A stretch of DNA of 56,767 nucleotides from VRUE01 sp036379955 (GTDB taxonomy: Bacteria; Actinomycetota; Thermoleophilia; Solirubrobacterales; 70-9): NCBI GenBank assembly GCA_036379955.1, contig DASVFR010000046.1:1-56767 (forward strand), written 5' to 3'. The position numbers and the translations under genes were made by a program. Positions 8,678 to 14,929 of the stretch are shown here, one piece after another. The notes under the pieces are model-generated. The model was given only the letters and a program-made list of their open reading frames with translations, was not told the DNA's origin and made no database searches. How positions within the stretch are numbered: the stretch's first letter is position 1; the number at the start of each line of letters is the position of its first letter.

Positions 8678-8995
8678 ATGTCAGAGAACGAGACCGCCGT
8701 GCTCACCGAAGACGATGTCCTCGAGGCGCTCGAGGAAGTGATCGACCCCGAGCTGGGGCTCGACTTCGTCTCCCTCGGCCTCGTCTACGACGTCGAGATC
8801 GAGGGCGAGGAAGTCTTCGTCACCTTCACCCTCACCACCCCCGCCTGCCCAATCGGCCCCCAGGTCTCCGAGCAGATGAAGGAGTTCGTCGGCGACCTCC
8901 CAGGCGTCAGCGCCGTCCACCCCAAGATGGTCTTCGACCCGCCCTGGTCCCCGGAGATGATGTCCGAGGACGCCAAGTTCGCCTTGGGGTTCTAG
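8678..8995 (+). CDS. SufT/MIP18-type DUF59 metal-sulfur cluster assembly factor
   Basis: A 105-residue DUF59 protein that helps mature Fe-S proteins. It has the family core EDDVLEALEEVIDPELGLDFVSLGLVY and the invariant Cys in TTPACPIGPQV, then HPKMVFDPPWSPEMM. It stands alone, about 15 kb from the suf genes in this window. TACCAT (8666-8671) lies exactly 6 nt before the ATG, typical of a leaderless start. The final codons (MMSEDAKFALGF) recur in a diverged form at 13647-13685, see the remnant entry. Confidence 0.9.
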   Translation: MSENETAVLTEDDVLEALEEVIDPELGLDFVSLGLVYDVEIEGEEVFVTFTLTTPACPIGPQVSEQMKEFVGDLPGVSAVHPKMVFDPPWSPEMMSEDAKFALGF

Positions 8996-9006
8996 GCAGG
9001 GATTGC

Positions 9007-9088
9007 GGGGTCAGTGGGGGTCAATCGGGGTCAGTTTTATCCCCATTCCATCCCACGGATCATTGGAACCACAGGTCAACCCCTGTGG
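9007..9088. repeat. three 10-bp tandem GGGGTCA repeats and a short hairpin
   Basis: GGGGTCA occurs at 9007, 9017 and 9027, exactly one helical turn apart. A perfect 7-bp hairpin CCACAGG/CCTGTGG follows at 9069-9088. The rest of 8996-9179 shows no gene. It lies between convergent genes (DUF59 and the zinc-ribbon operon). It could be a protein-binding array or transcription end; no clear T-run is present. Confidence 0.45.
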
Positions 9089-9179
9089 GGTCGGGCGCTC
9101 CGCACCCTTGACAAGCGCGAGTGCGGTGCGGGATGGCGGGTAGGTCGGGGGGAAGGGGGTGGAACGAAACGACGTTGAC

Positions 9180-9650
9180 TTAGGCTGGCACAGGGCGCGC
9201 GAGCGGATCTTCGACTTCGCAAAAGCCGCATCGTCGCGCGGCTTTGAGTAAGCGTGCGCCACAGCCTGCGCAGACCTTTCGGTTCCGAGCGACGCGACGG
9301 CGGATTTTGGCCCCCTCGCGTTCGTAGTAGCGACGCGCCCTCTCGGTGCGGGTGGGCCTGCACTCGGCGCACCATTTCAAGGAACGACCGCAAAGCTCTT
9401 GGTTGCAACCGTGACAGCGACGTACAAATCCCCGGCAGCGGTTGCAACGGGTGCGCTTTCCGCCTCGTCCAATCGTGTAGCGAAACCGCTCGCCGCATTG
9501 GCGGCACACCGTTTCTCGCCGCCGGCTTCGGCAGCGGTCGCAGCGGGTGCGGTTGGCGCCGCGAGCGCGGTAGGAGAACTCAGCTTCACAGGCGACGCAG
9601 GTTGCCGATCGCGCTGGGGGGTTGGCGCTGCTCGCGCTTTGCCGCTTCAT
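9180..9650 (-). CDS. zinc-ribbon repeat protein, downstream part of a split gene
   Basis: A 156-residue very basic protein with at least four CxxC knuckle pairs: CVACEAEF..RCDRC, CRQCGERF..RCNRC, CHGCNQELC..CAEC and CAGCGARL..CGFC. Units repeat about every 29 residues, which suggests stacked zinc ribbons binding nucleic acid. The start is the ATG at 9650, inside the preceding zinc-ribbon gene. The first 20 residues have no ribbon. Removing one C from a C6 run (G6 at 9616-9621 on the plus strand) would join this frame to the upstream one into a single protein of about 222 residues. It may therefore be half of a broken or frameshifted gene. Function unknown. Confidence 0.65.
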   Translation of the reverse strand: MKRQSASSANPPARSATCVACEAEFSYRARGANRTRCDRCRSRRRETVCRQCGERFRYTIGRGGKRTRCNRCRGFVRRCHGCNQELCGRSLKWCAECRPTRTERARRYYEREGAKIRRRVARNRKVCAGCGARLLKAARRCGFCEVEDPLARPVPA

Positions 9651-9849
9651 GCCTTGACCGACACCCCTCGCATCGCTGAGGACGACTGCCCCGCCCTTCG
9701 CGGTCGGGGAGCCTGCGACCGCAATCGCGGCAGGCAATGACCTTCCTCCGGCGAGCGTTGCGACGTTTGCGGCATTTCTCGCAGTGCCGTCGCCCACCCG
9801 GTGCGCCAGGTAGAGGTACTTTGCAATTGCAACACCGCGCCTTTCTCAT
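9586..9849 (-). CDS. zinc-ribbon protein, upstream part of a split gene
   Basis: An 87-residue basic protein. MRKARCCNCKVPLPG..CEKC is one zinc knuckle pair and ACRDCGRRLPD..RCEGC a second. The tail (PPSAIGNLRRL) departs from the repeat pattern directly after a CCCCCC run, where the next ribbon continues in another frame. Its ATG overlaps the stop of the upstream 111-residue gene by 4 nt (ATGA). It overlaps the next zinc-ribbon gene by 65 nt. Either two coupled genes, programmed slippage, a recent frameshift, or a homopolymer sequencing error. Confidence 0.65.
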   Translation of the reverse strand: MRKARCCNCKVPLPGAPGGRRHCEKCRKRRNARRRKVIACRDCGRRLPDREGRGSRPQRCEGCRSRHEAAKREQRQPPSAIGNLRRL

Positions 9850-10181
9850 GACGCGGATAGCGCATCTACGAGTTCCGCCAACGCGCGGTGTTCGAGCACG
9901 ACCTGTTCGTATTTGTTTGCTTGATCGACGCCTTCGGCAAGCCCGGAGACGTACTCACGCAGCGCATCGTCGTCGGGGAAGGCGGCATCTCGAGCGAGGC
10001 CGGCCAAAAGCGCTTCATATATATCCAGCTTGCGATTGGCTTCGTCGAGCCTCGGGTTGCCCTCTCCCGGCTCGCGCATCTGCTCGCGAAGGTTGTTGCG
10101 CAGGTCGGTGAATAGCTCGACTAGGAATTTCGCCGATTCGGGCGTGATCTTCAGGCTCTTGGCCTGATCGCCAGACGTCAT
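9846..10181 (-). CDS. hypothetical helical protein, first gene of the zinc-ribbon operon
   Basis: A 111-residue acidic, helical protein starting MTSGDQAKSLKITPESAKFL, with a possible coiled coil around LFTDLRNNLREQM and LDEANRKLDIYEALLAGL. No known motif. The stop codon overlaps the start of the zinc-ribbon gene (ATGA). GC content and codon use look less extreme than in the flanking housekeeping genes, as in the whole 9-14 kb block. Function unknown. Confidence 0.7.
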   Translation of the reverse strand: MTSGDQAKSLKITPESAKFLVELFTDLRNNLREQMREPGEGNPRLDEANRKLDIYEALLAGLARDAAFPDDDALREYVSGLAEGVDQANKYEQVVLEHRALAELVDALSAS

Positions 10182-10371
10182 GAGCCAATAACGGCGATGT
10201 AGTGCCTACTGGCTTCGCCGGTCACGGGAGAGGAGCCGCTTCGACTAGTGCAACGTCGTGTTGAGGCGAGGTTTCGCTATCGGTCATGCTCATTTCTCGA
10301 CGCGTTGGCGAGTCAGCGACGCAGGGTGACGCAGGGGCTCGCCCATATGCCCCTACGCCCCCCAGCACGGC
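10182..10371. other. 190-nt gap between two minus-strand genes
   Basis: This holds the promoter region of the operon starting at 10181 and the 3' flank of the winged-helix gene. A 23-codon minus ORF starting MSMTDSETSPQHDVALVEAA (from about 10291) is present but has no clear ribosome binding site and does not match the peptide family elsewhere in the window. Nothing else recognised. Confidence 0.4.
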
Positions 10372-11136
10372 TTATTTCCTTGCTGCCTGTGCCTTGCGCC
10401 TACTACTCCCCTGCCTCCCGCCGCCATTTCGATCTGCGCCGTTTGTTCCGTTCGCCGACCTGCCTCCCTCGTTGTCGGCCTGCGTTGCCGAGGGCGGGTG
10501 CAGATTCACAGGCTCCCAGGCCGCCTCGAAGGCCAGGAGAGCGAAGGTGTAGCCGGTCGCCTTGCTGCCATCGCCATTGGCCTGCTGCATGCGCTTTGCC
10601 GCTGCCTGTTGCTCGTCTTCGACTTCCTTGGTCGCGCGCTCTGCGATTGCCTTCACATTGCGCTCACCTTGAGGATCAAGAACAAGGAGAGAGCGGGAAA
10701 TGTGATCGTGTGTTCCTTGCAGTTTGCCTGCTTTCAAGGCGTCCACCAGATCGTTGAACAGGTCGTTGGCTTGCCCCGCGCCGACCACCGCCCGGAGTCC
10801 CTTCTTGAGCCGCCGCCAGGTTTTTGCCGGGAGCAGAGATTTTGCTGTCGCCCGGTAGTAGTGCTCAATCGCGCCTCGTCGTGGCTCGGTGCGCGTCTCC
10901 TCGATCATTCCGTCGCAGTCATCGCGTAGGACTTTGACGTGGTAACTCACTTGACTCAGACCTTCATCGAGCGCTACTGACAGCTCCTTGGGACTGACCT
11001 CTCCCTGTACCGCCGCGAGCAGGATGTGTTGGCGCAGGACGTGATCGAGTGCCCTGACGAATCGCGGGTCCACGAGGACCGGAAGATGAGTCTCGTTCTC
11101 CACTCCGTTTCCGTTGCTTGCCTTGCCTCTTGGCAT
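10372..11136 (-). CDS. ArsR-like winged-helix regulator
   Basis: A 254-residue DNA-binding protein. Residues about 25-95 form a winged-helix domain (VRALDHVLRQHILLAAVQG, then LSVALDEGLSQVSYHVKVL as recognition helix region, then a wing ending HYYRATAKSLL). The middle resembles the C-terminal part of the repeat units in the neighbouring tandem regulator. The last 50 residues are a low-complexity Gly/Asn/Ser/Arg tail. A perfect palindrome lies about 100 nt upstream (11233-11254) and may be its operator. The ligand is unknown. Confidence 0.8.
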   Translation of the reverse strand: MPRGKASNGNGVENETHLPVLVDPRFVRALDHVLRQHILLAAVQGEVSPKELSVALDEGLSQVSYHVKVLRDDCDGMIEETRTEPRRGAIEHYYRATAKSLLPAKTWRRLKKGLRAVVGAGQANDLFNDLVDALKAGKLQGTHDHISRSLLVLDPQGERNVKAIAERATKEVEDEQQAAAKRMQQANGDGSKATGYTFALLAFEAAWEPVNLHPPSATQADNEGGRSANGTNGADRNGGGRQGSSRRKAQAARK

Positions 11137-11232
11137 TTCTTGTCCCTTCCCAGGTCATCGGGGCCGTGGGAGAGCAACCGAGCGCCACCACAACAACCGC
11201 CCCGAAACCAACCGCCTATAGCCAAGCGATCA

Positions 11233-11254
11233 GTTCTACTTTGAGTAGTAGAAC
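11233..11254. promoter_or_regulatory. perfect inverted repeat upstream of the winged-helix gene
   Basis: GTTCTACT-N6-AGTAGAAC, 8-bp arms without mismatch, about 97 nt before the start at 11136. On the minus strand a GGCTATAG box follows about 15 nt later. Size and symmetry suit a dimeric winged-helix repressor, so autoregulation is plausible. The rest of 11137-11330 shows no gene. Confidence 0.55.
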
Positions 11255-11330
11255 GGTTACAGATAGGAACGGGCGAGTCTATACCAACTTCTCGAACTGG
11301 TTTTCACCCTGACAGTTGATTGTTGAGCGA

Positions 11331-12644
11331 TCAGGTTTTCTTCACGGTCAGATGGCTCTCGTTAAGCGGAGAAGGTGCAGAGTTACGGCTGCGCTCGTAG
11401 CTGAACGACGTGATGATGTAGGTGGTCCCCGGCTCACCCGACTTGGCTCGGCGGTTCGTCGCCCTTACCTCGATCTCTTGCTTGCGCTGCCAGGACGCCG
11501 CTTCCTCATCGGCCAGGTCTTCCCGTGCCTGTCCATCGAGGACGATGAGATCCCAGCCCAGGAACACGCGAGGTTCAGCAGCCATCTTCCCGGCCCACAG
11601 CGACGCCATGGCCTCGGCCAGTGCTGCCTGCACGGCTATGGCGCAGAGCGTCTGCCGATCGACCCTGCTCAAAGCGGCGTACTCCTCATCGGAGAAGTAC
11701 GGCAGGTCAACCACGCAGTAATAGTCCAGGTCAAAATTGCCGACCTTCTCGGTTTTGGCAATGTCGACACTTCCGTCCTCGAGCATTTCCTTGAGGTGAT
11801 AGTCAACGATGTTGAGCCGCTCTCGAAGGGTGTTGGCAAGCTGGGAGGCCGTAGCCGGGCCTTCGTGTAGCGCCGCTCTGATTTCGATGCGGACGCGGTG
11901 TCCCAGTGAATAGCCGATGGTGTTCTCAATGCTCTCTGCGAGCTTTGCTGCTTTCCTCCACTTGCGAAGTACGGAAAGACGCGCGCGCAGGCTGGCTCTT
12001 TGGTGAGGTTCATTAACCAGCAAGGGGTCGGGTGCGGACCTGCGACTTCTCTCGTAGGCAAATGAGGTGATGATGTAAGTGACGCCCTTTTCCCCTGACT
12101 CTTCTAGGCGACTGGCCGCTTCGGCCACTATCCCGTACCGCCGGCTCCAAGTCTGCACTTCCTCCTCGGCCAGCTCGTCGCGCCCTTGCCTATCTAGTTG
12201 AATGCGGTTCCAGCCGAGGAACACGCGCAGGTCCTCGGCCATCTTCCCGGCCCACAACGAGGCCATTGCCTCGGCCGAGGCCGCCTGTACCGCTATGGCG
12301 CATATGGTCTGGCGCTCCTCCCAGGTAAAAGATTCCATTTCCTCGTCGGAGAAGAGGGGCAGCTTGACTACGCAGTAGTAATTGCGGTCCATGTTGCCGA
12401 CCTTCTCCGTTTTGAAGATGCCAATGCTTCCGTCCTTGAGCATCTCCTTGAGGTGGTAGGTCAAAGCGTCGGCGGGTTGGCCGATGATCCTGGCGAGTTG
12501 GGCTCGTGTGGCAGGACCCTCGTGCAACGCCGCCCTGATTTCGGCGCGAAGGCGGCTGGACAGAGAGAAGCTAACCGAGTCCTCGACGCACCGCGTCCCC
12601 TGTCCCAAGGGCCGGAGCGTTGCTATCGCCGTGTCTGCCACCAC
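11331..12644 (-). CDS. tandem-duplicated winged-helix regulator
   Basis: A regulator of 437 residues made of two near-identical units of about 180 residues. Each has a helix-turn-helix (AEIRAALHEGPATRAQLARI in the first, IEIRAALHEGPATASQLANT in the second), YHLKEML(K/E)DGS, a wing with KTEKVGN(M/F)D, then FSDEE, C-A-IAVQAA, MASLWAGKMA, RVFLGW and TYIITSF(A/S)YERSR. The duplication gives one polypeptide with two DNA-binding domains, a built-in dimer. The GTG at 12644 has AAGGGGG just upstream; a longer form from the GTG at 12707 is possible. It is transcribed away from the peptide/XRE cluster. Confidence 0.8.
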   Translation of the reverse strand: MVADTAIATLRPLGQGTRCVEDSVSFSLSSRLRAEIRAALHEGPATRAQLARIIGQPADALTYHLKEMLKDGSIGIFKTEKVGNMDRNYYCVVKLPLFSDEEMESFTWEERQTICAIAVQAASAEAMASLWAGKMAEDLRVFLGWNRIQLDRQGRDELAEEEVQTWSRRYGIVAEAASRLEESGEKGVTYIITSFAYERSRRSAPDPLLVNEPHQRASLRARLSVLRKWRKAAKLAESIENTIGYSLGHRVRIEIRAALHEGPATASQLANTLRERLNIVDYHLKEMLEDGSVDIAKTEKVGNFDLDYYCVVDLPYFSDEEYAALSRVDRQTLCAIAVQAALAEAMASLWAGKMAAEPRVFLGWDLIVLDGQAREDLADEEAASWQRKQEIEVRATNRRAKSGEPGTTYIITSFSYERSRNSAPSPLNESHLTVKKT

Positions 12645-12819
12645 ATCGCCCCCTTGCTCACGCGAATCTTTGGTAGTCAATAGCGGCGGAGCATAAGGCA
12701 CCCTCACTCGGAATTTTCGCGTCGCTCAGAAATCCAACGACGCTCAGAATTTCTCTACCGTGAGTCGCTATCCCTGGCGGGAGGCGCTGGGGGCGATTCA
12801 CGGAGGGAGGTGAGGAGCC

Positions 12820-12879
12820 ATGCAGATGGCCCAAGTGCCGCAGGTCGTTCCGACCGTGCAGGTCGTCAAGCACTCGTAA
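12820..12879 (+). CDS. 19-residue peptide, member 2 of the small peptide family
   Basis: The product would be MQMAQVPQVVPTVQVVKHS. The ribosome binding site is very strong (GGGAGG at 12805-12810, 9 nt before the ATG). Val6, Val9 and Pro11, plus two hydrophobic residues and Lys at -3, match the peptide at 13320. A hairpin terminator begins 16 nt after the stop, so this is a complete tiny transcription unit. The second Met is an alternative start. It diverges from the tandem winged-helix gene. Function unknown. Confidence 0.6.
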   Translation: MQMAQVPQVVPTVQVVKHS

Positions 12880-12895
12880 TCGGGTGCCTGTGAGG

Positions 12896-12940
12896 GGCCG
12901 ATCTGGCCCCGGCGTTTGGGGCCGGATTGGCCTCCTTTTT
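12896..12940 (+). terminator. intrinsic terminator after the second peptide gene
   Basis: A 15-bp stem (12896-12910 with 12918-12932, two G-U-compatible mismatches, 7-nt loop) is followed by TCCTTTTT. This is the clearest rho-independent terminator in the window. It isolates the peptide gene from the XRE gene. Confidence 0.75.
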
Positions 12941-13035
12941 CCGTTGGAAAGCGGCACGGGGGAGATGAAACGCTACCCGACAGCTTGTGAAATTTCCCAT
13001 GGAGGTTCTTGCCGAGAGGACAGAGGATTGCGGCA

Positions 13036-13245
13036 ATGACTGCCCTCGGTCCCAATCTCCGCGAGGCGCGCGAACGGCTTGAATTGACCCAGGAACAGGT
13101 TGCCGAGCGGAGCGGTGTCCACGCCGGGGAGATCAGCCGGATCGAGGCGGGGAAGCGCGATCCGCAGGTCTCGACGGTGGAACGGCTTGCTAGAGCCGTC
13201 GAGGTGAAGCCGGGACAGTTGCTCGATGGACTGCCACCCGCCTGA
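13036..13245 (+). CDS. small XRE-family helix-turn-helix regulator
   Basis: A 69-residue protein that is essentially one Cro/C1 domain: LREARERLELTQEQVAERSGV, then GEISRIEAGKRDPQVSTVERLARAV. There is no sensor or TPR domain, so any ligand sensing would need another protein. The ATG at 13036 follows an AGAGG site; a TTG at 13009 would add nine residues. Peptide genes lie 156 nt before and 75 nt after it, all on the plus strand. Such short regulators usually repress their own or adjacent genes. Confidence 0.85.
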   Translation: MTALGPNLREARERLELTQEQVAERSGVHAGEISRIEAGKRDPQVSTVERLARAVEVKPGQLLDGLPPA

Positions 13246-13319
13246 TTCAACGGTGCGCTCCTGAAGACCCTGGCAGGCTTGTGGTCACGACAAAGACGGC
13301 CATGGAAGCAAGGTGAGCC

Positions 13320-13376
13320 ATGAAGATCGGCTCTGTGAGCGCAGTCATGCCTGTTCTCGTCGTCAAGAACAACTAG
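13320..13376 (+). CDS. 18-residue peptide, member 3 of the small peptide family
   Basis: The product would be MKIGSVSAVMPVLVVKNN. AAGGTGAG lies immediately upstream as ribosome binding site. It shares Met-Lys-Ile-x-Ser-Val-x-Ala-Val and Lys16 with the peptide at 7524, although the two genes are about 5.8 kb apart. The middle is hydrophobic (VMPVLVV) but too short to span a membrane. It lies 75 nt after the XRE gene and 70 nt before a further member. Function unknown. Confidence 0.6.
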   Translation: MKIGSVSAVMPVLVVKNN

Positions 13377-13452
13377 AGGCAATGTCCGAATCTGGCCGGT
13401 CCCGGCCAAAGCTATGCTGGGGCCGGCTCACTACGACAGGAGGTGGATGGCG

Positions 13453-13512
13453 ATGACGATCAAGCCATGTGCGGCGACGGTGCCGCTGCTGTCGCTCATC
13501 AAGACGCGTTGA
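13453..13512 (+). CDS. 19-residue peptide, member 4 of the small peptide family
   Basis: The product from the second Met is MTIKPCAATVPLLSLIKTR. AGGAGG (13438-13443) is 9 nt before this ATG and only 3 nt before the in-frame ATG at 13447, so 13453 is favoured. Ile3, Ala8, Pro11 and Leu-Ile-Lys before the last two residues fit the family pattern. It is the only member with a Cys. The bases after its stop (GCGCAG) repeat those after the peptide at 7524. A 6-bp hairpin TGGCCG/CGGCCA lies at 13393-13408 between it and member 3. Function unknown. Confidence 0.55.
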   Translation: MTIKPCAATVPLLSLIKTR

Positions 13513-13625
13513 GCGCAGGGACACCGACGCAACGGCTCTAGGTCAGCTCCGACGAGGGGTCGCAGGAGCCTTGCATCCCCATTTTCATCCCCACCACGCG
13601 GAAAAGTGGACGTTTTGCAGGCAGA

Positions 13626-13685
13626 TCATGTGCCTGGCAACTCGTGATGATGACCGACGACGCCAAGTTCGCGCTTGGGTTTTAG
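13626..13685 (+). pseudogene. remnant of a DUF59/SufT gene 3' end
   Basis: The last 13 codons read MMTDDAKFALGF plus stop, against MMSEDAKFALGF plus stop in the intact gene ending at 8995. A Trp is aligned four residues further upstream. Several codons differ synonymously, but GACGCCAAGTTCGC is identical. No other part of the gene is present. This is what integration at a gene's 3' end leaves behind, with the 14-bp identity as a possible crossover core. An old partial duplication is the alternative. Confidence 0.6.
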
Positions 13686-13710
13686 ACGCGCGCTAGCCGA
13701 CAGCGTTTGC

Positions 13711-13750
13711 TGGCGGATCTCCCGCCATAAAAGTGGCGGATCTCCCGTCA
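13711..13750. promoter_or_regulatory. two tandem palindromes upstream of the AAA ATPase gene
   Basis: TGGCGGATCTCCCG occurs at 13711 and 13734, 23 bp apart. The first copy extends to the perfect palindrome TGGCGG-N5-CCGCCA, the second to GTGNCGG-N5-CCGNCAC. They end 20 bp before the GTG of the ATPase gene, so they look like a double operator. The remaining part of 13513-13770 holds the DUF59 remnant and nothing else recognised. Confidence 0.6.
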
Positions 13751-13770
13751 CTAGCTGATAGCCTTGTGGA

Positions 13771-14922
13771 GTGCCGGGCGTCACTGAGCTCAATCCGTTC
13801 AATTTCTCTCGCCCTGCTCCCGCCGACGAGCTGATCAACCGGGAACAGGAGCTGACGGAACTGCTCCGGTTGGCGGAGGCCAATTCCAACAGTCGGCTAA
13901 CGGCCCCACGTCGCTATGGCAAGACCACCTTGCTGAAGCGCGTTCGCGAAGAGGCCGAAAAACTCGGGATGAACACCGTCTACGTCAACTTCTATGGCTT
14001 GCTCTCCGTCGAGGAGGCTGCCAATCGCATTGAGGATGCCTACCGCACGAGTTTGCATGGCGCTGTCCGTAACTTCGTGGTTGGGCTCATCCGTACCTTT
14101 AGGCCAAAGGCCAGGATTCCCAAGACGGGGATCAGCGTGGAGCCGACGCTCGATACCGATGTCGGCCGTCGTCTCGCATGGCTCCTTGACCTGCCCGTGA
14201 AGATCATGGAGAGAACGGCGAATCCAACGCTGGTTGTCTTTGACGAGTTCCAGGACATACTCGAGACCAAGCCACCCCTGGACGGGCTCATCCGAAGTCG
14301 CCTGGAGCAGCATGAGACTCAGGCCAGCTACATCTTCGCCGGCTCGCACATAGGGATGATGAGTCGGCTCTTCGACGATAGAGCGAGACCCTTCTACGGA
14401 CAGGCGAAGGCGGTCAGATTGGAGCCTTTGCCAGAAGACGCCCTGGCCATCTACATCGGAGATCGCTTCACCAAGACTCGCCGAGAAGTAGGAGAAGCGC
14501 TCGAGCTTCTGCTCGATACCGCCAGGGGCCATCCGCAGCGGGCGATGCTTCTCGCTCACTTTCTTTGGGAGAAGACTCCAAAGGGCAAGGTGAGCGATGG
14601 CGTCGCTTGGGAGAGGGCTCTCACGGCGGTGCAGAACGAGCTCAGGGACGAGTTCGATTCGATCTGGGGTGGCCTCGAGGATTCCGAGAGGCGGGTTCTA
14701 GTTATCGTTGCCAGAGGGGCCGATCTCTCAAAAAAAGGCGTTCTCGAAGAGATGCAACTCGCTCGTACCACCGCTCGAGACGCGCGCGACCGTCTCCTGG
14801 CCGAGGGCTTGATCGGAGAGGTCGAAGGTGAGTCGTACGTCGTCGATCCACTTCTCGGTCTTTGGGTATCTCGAAATCGAAGAGATCTCACCGATCCCAT
14901 TACGGAGTCGCCCGAGTTTTGA
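13771..14922 (+). CDS. AAA ATPase of the archaeal-ATPase-like (STAND-type) group
   Basis: A 383-residue P-loop ATPase. FINREQEL-type entry is seen as ELINREQELTELL, the Walker A loop is APRRYGKTTLL (about residues 47-57), Walker B is LVVFDEFQDI, and a sensor-like SYIFAGSHIGMM follows. The C-terminal third (DSERRVLVIVARGADLSKKG) looks like a winged helix. Such proteins occur singly in mobile or accessory regions and often lack known roles. The GTG start has no ribosome binding site, consistent with a leaderless transcript, and tandem palindromes lie directly upstream. Codon use is less GC-biased than in the core genes. Confidence 0.82.
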   Translation: MPGVTELNPFNFSRPAPADELINREQELTELLRLAEANSNSRLTAPRRYGKTTLLKRVREEAEKLGMNTVYVNFYGLLSVEEAANRIEDAYRTSLHGAVRNFVVGLIRTFRPKARIPKTGISVEPTLDTDVGRRLAWLLDLPVKIMERTANPTLVVFDEFQDILETKPPLDGLIRSRLEQHETQASYIFAGSHIGMMSRLFDDRARPFYGQAKAVRLEPLPEDALAIYIGDRFTKTRREVGEALELLLDTARGHPQRAMLLAHFLWEKTPKGKVSDGVAWERALTAVQNELRDEFDSIWGGLEDSERRVLVIVARGADLSKKGVLEEMQLARTTARDARDRLLAEGLIGEVEGESYVVDPLLGLWVSRNRRDLTDPITESPEF

Positions 14923-14929
14923 CGATCGC

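Noticed and set aside
10223..10291. 23-codon minus ORF as a fifth member of the peptide family
   Set aside because: It lacks the Lys at -3, the Met-x-Ile start and a ribosome binding site.
8996..13646. Integrase or transposase in the accessory block
   Set aside because: None of the frames shows a tyrosine or serine recombinase motif or a transposase; the block can be called element-like only from its ends.
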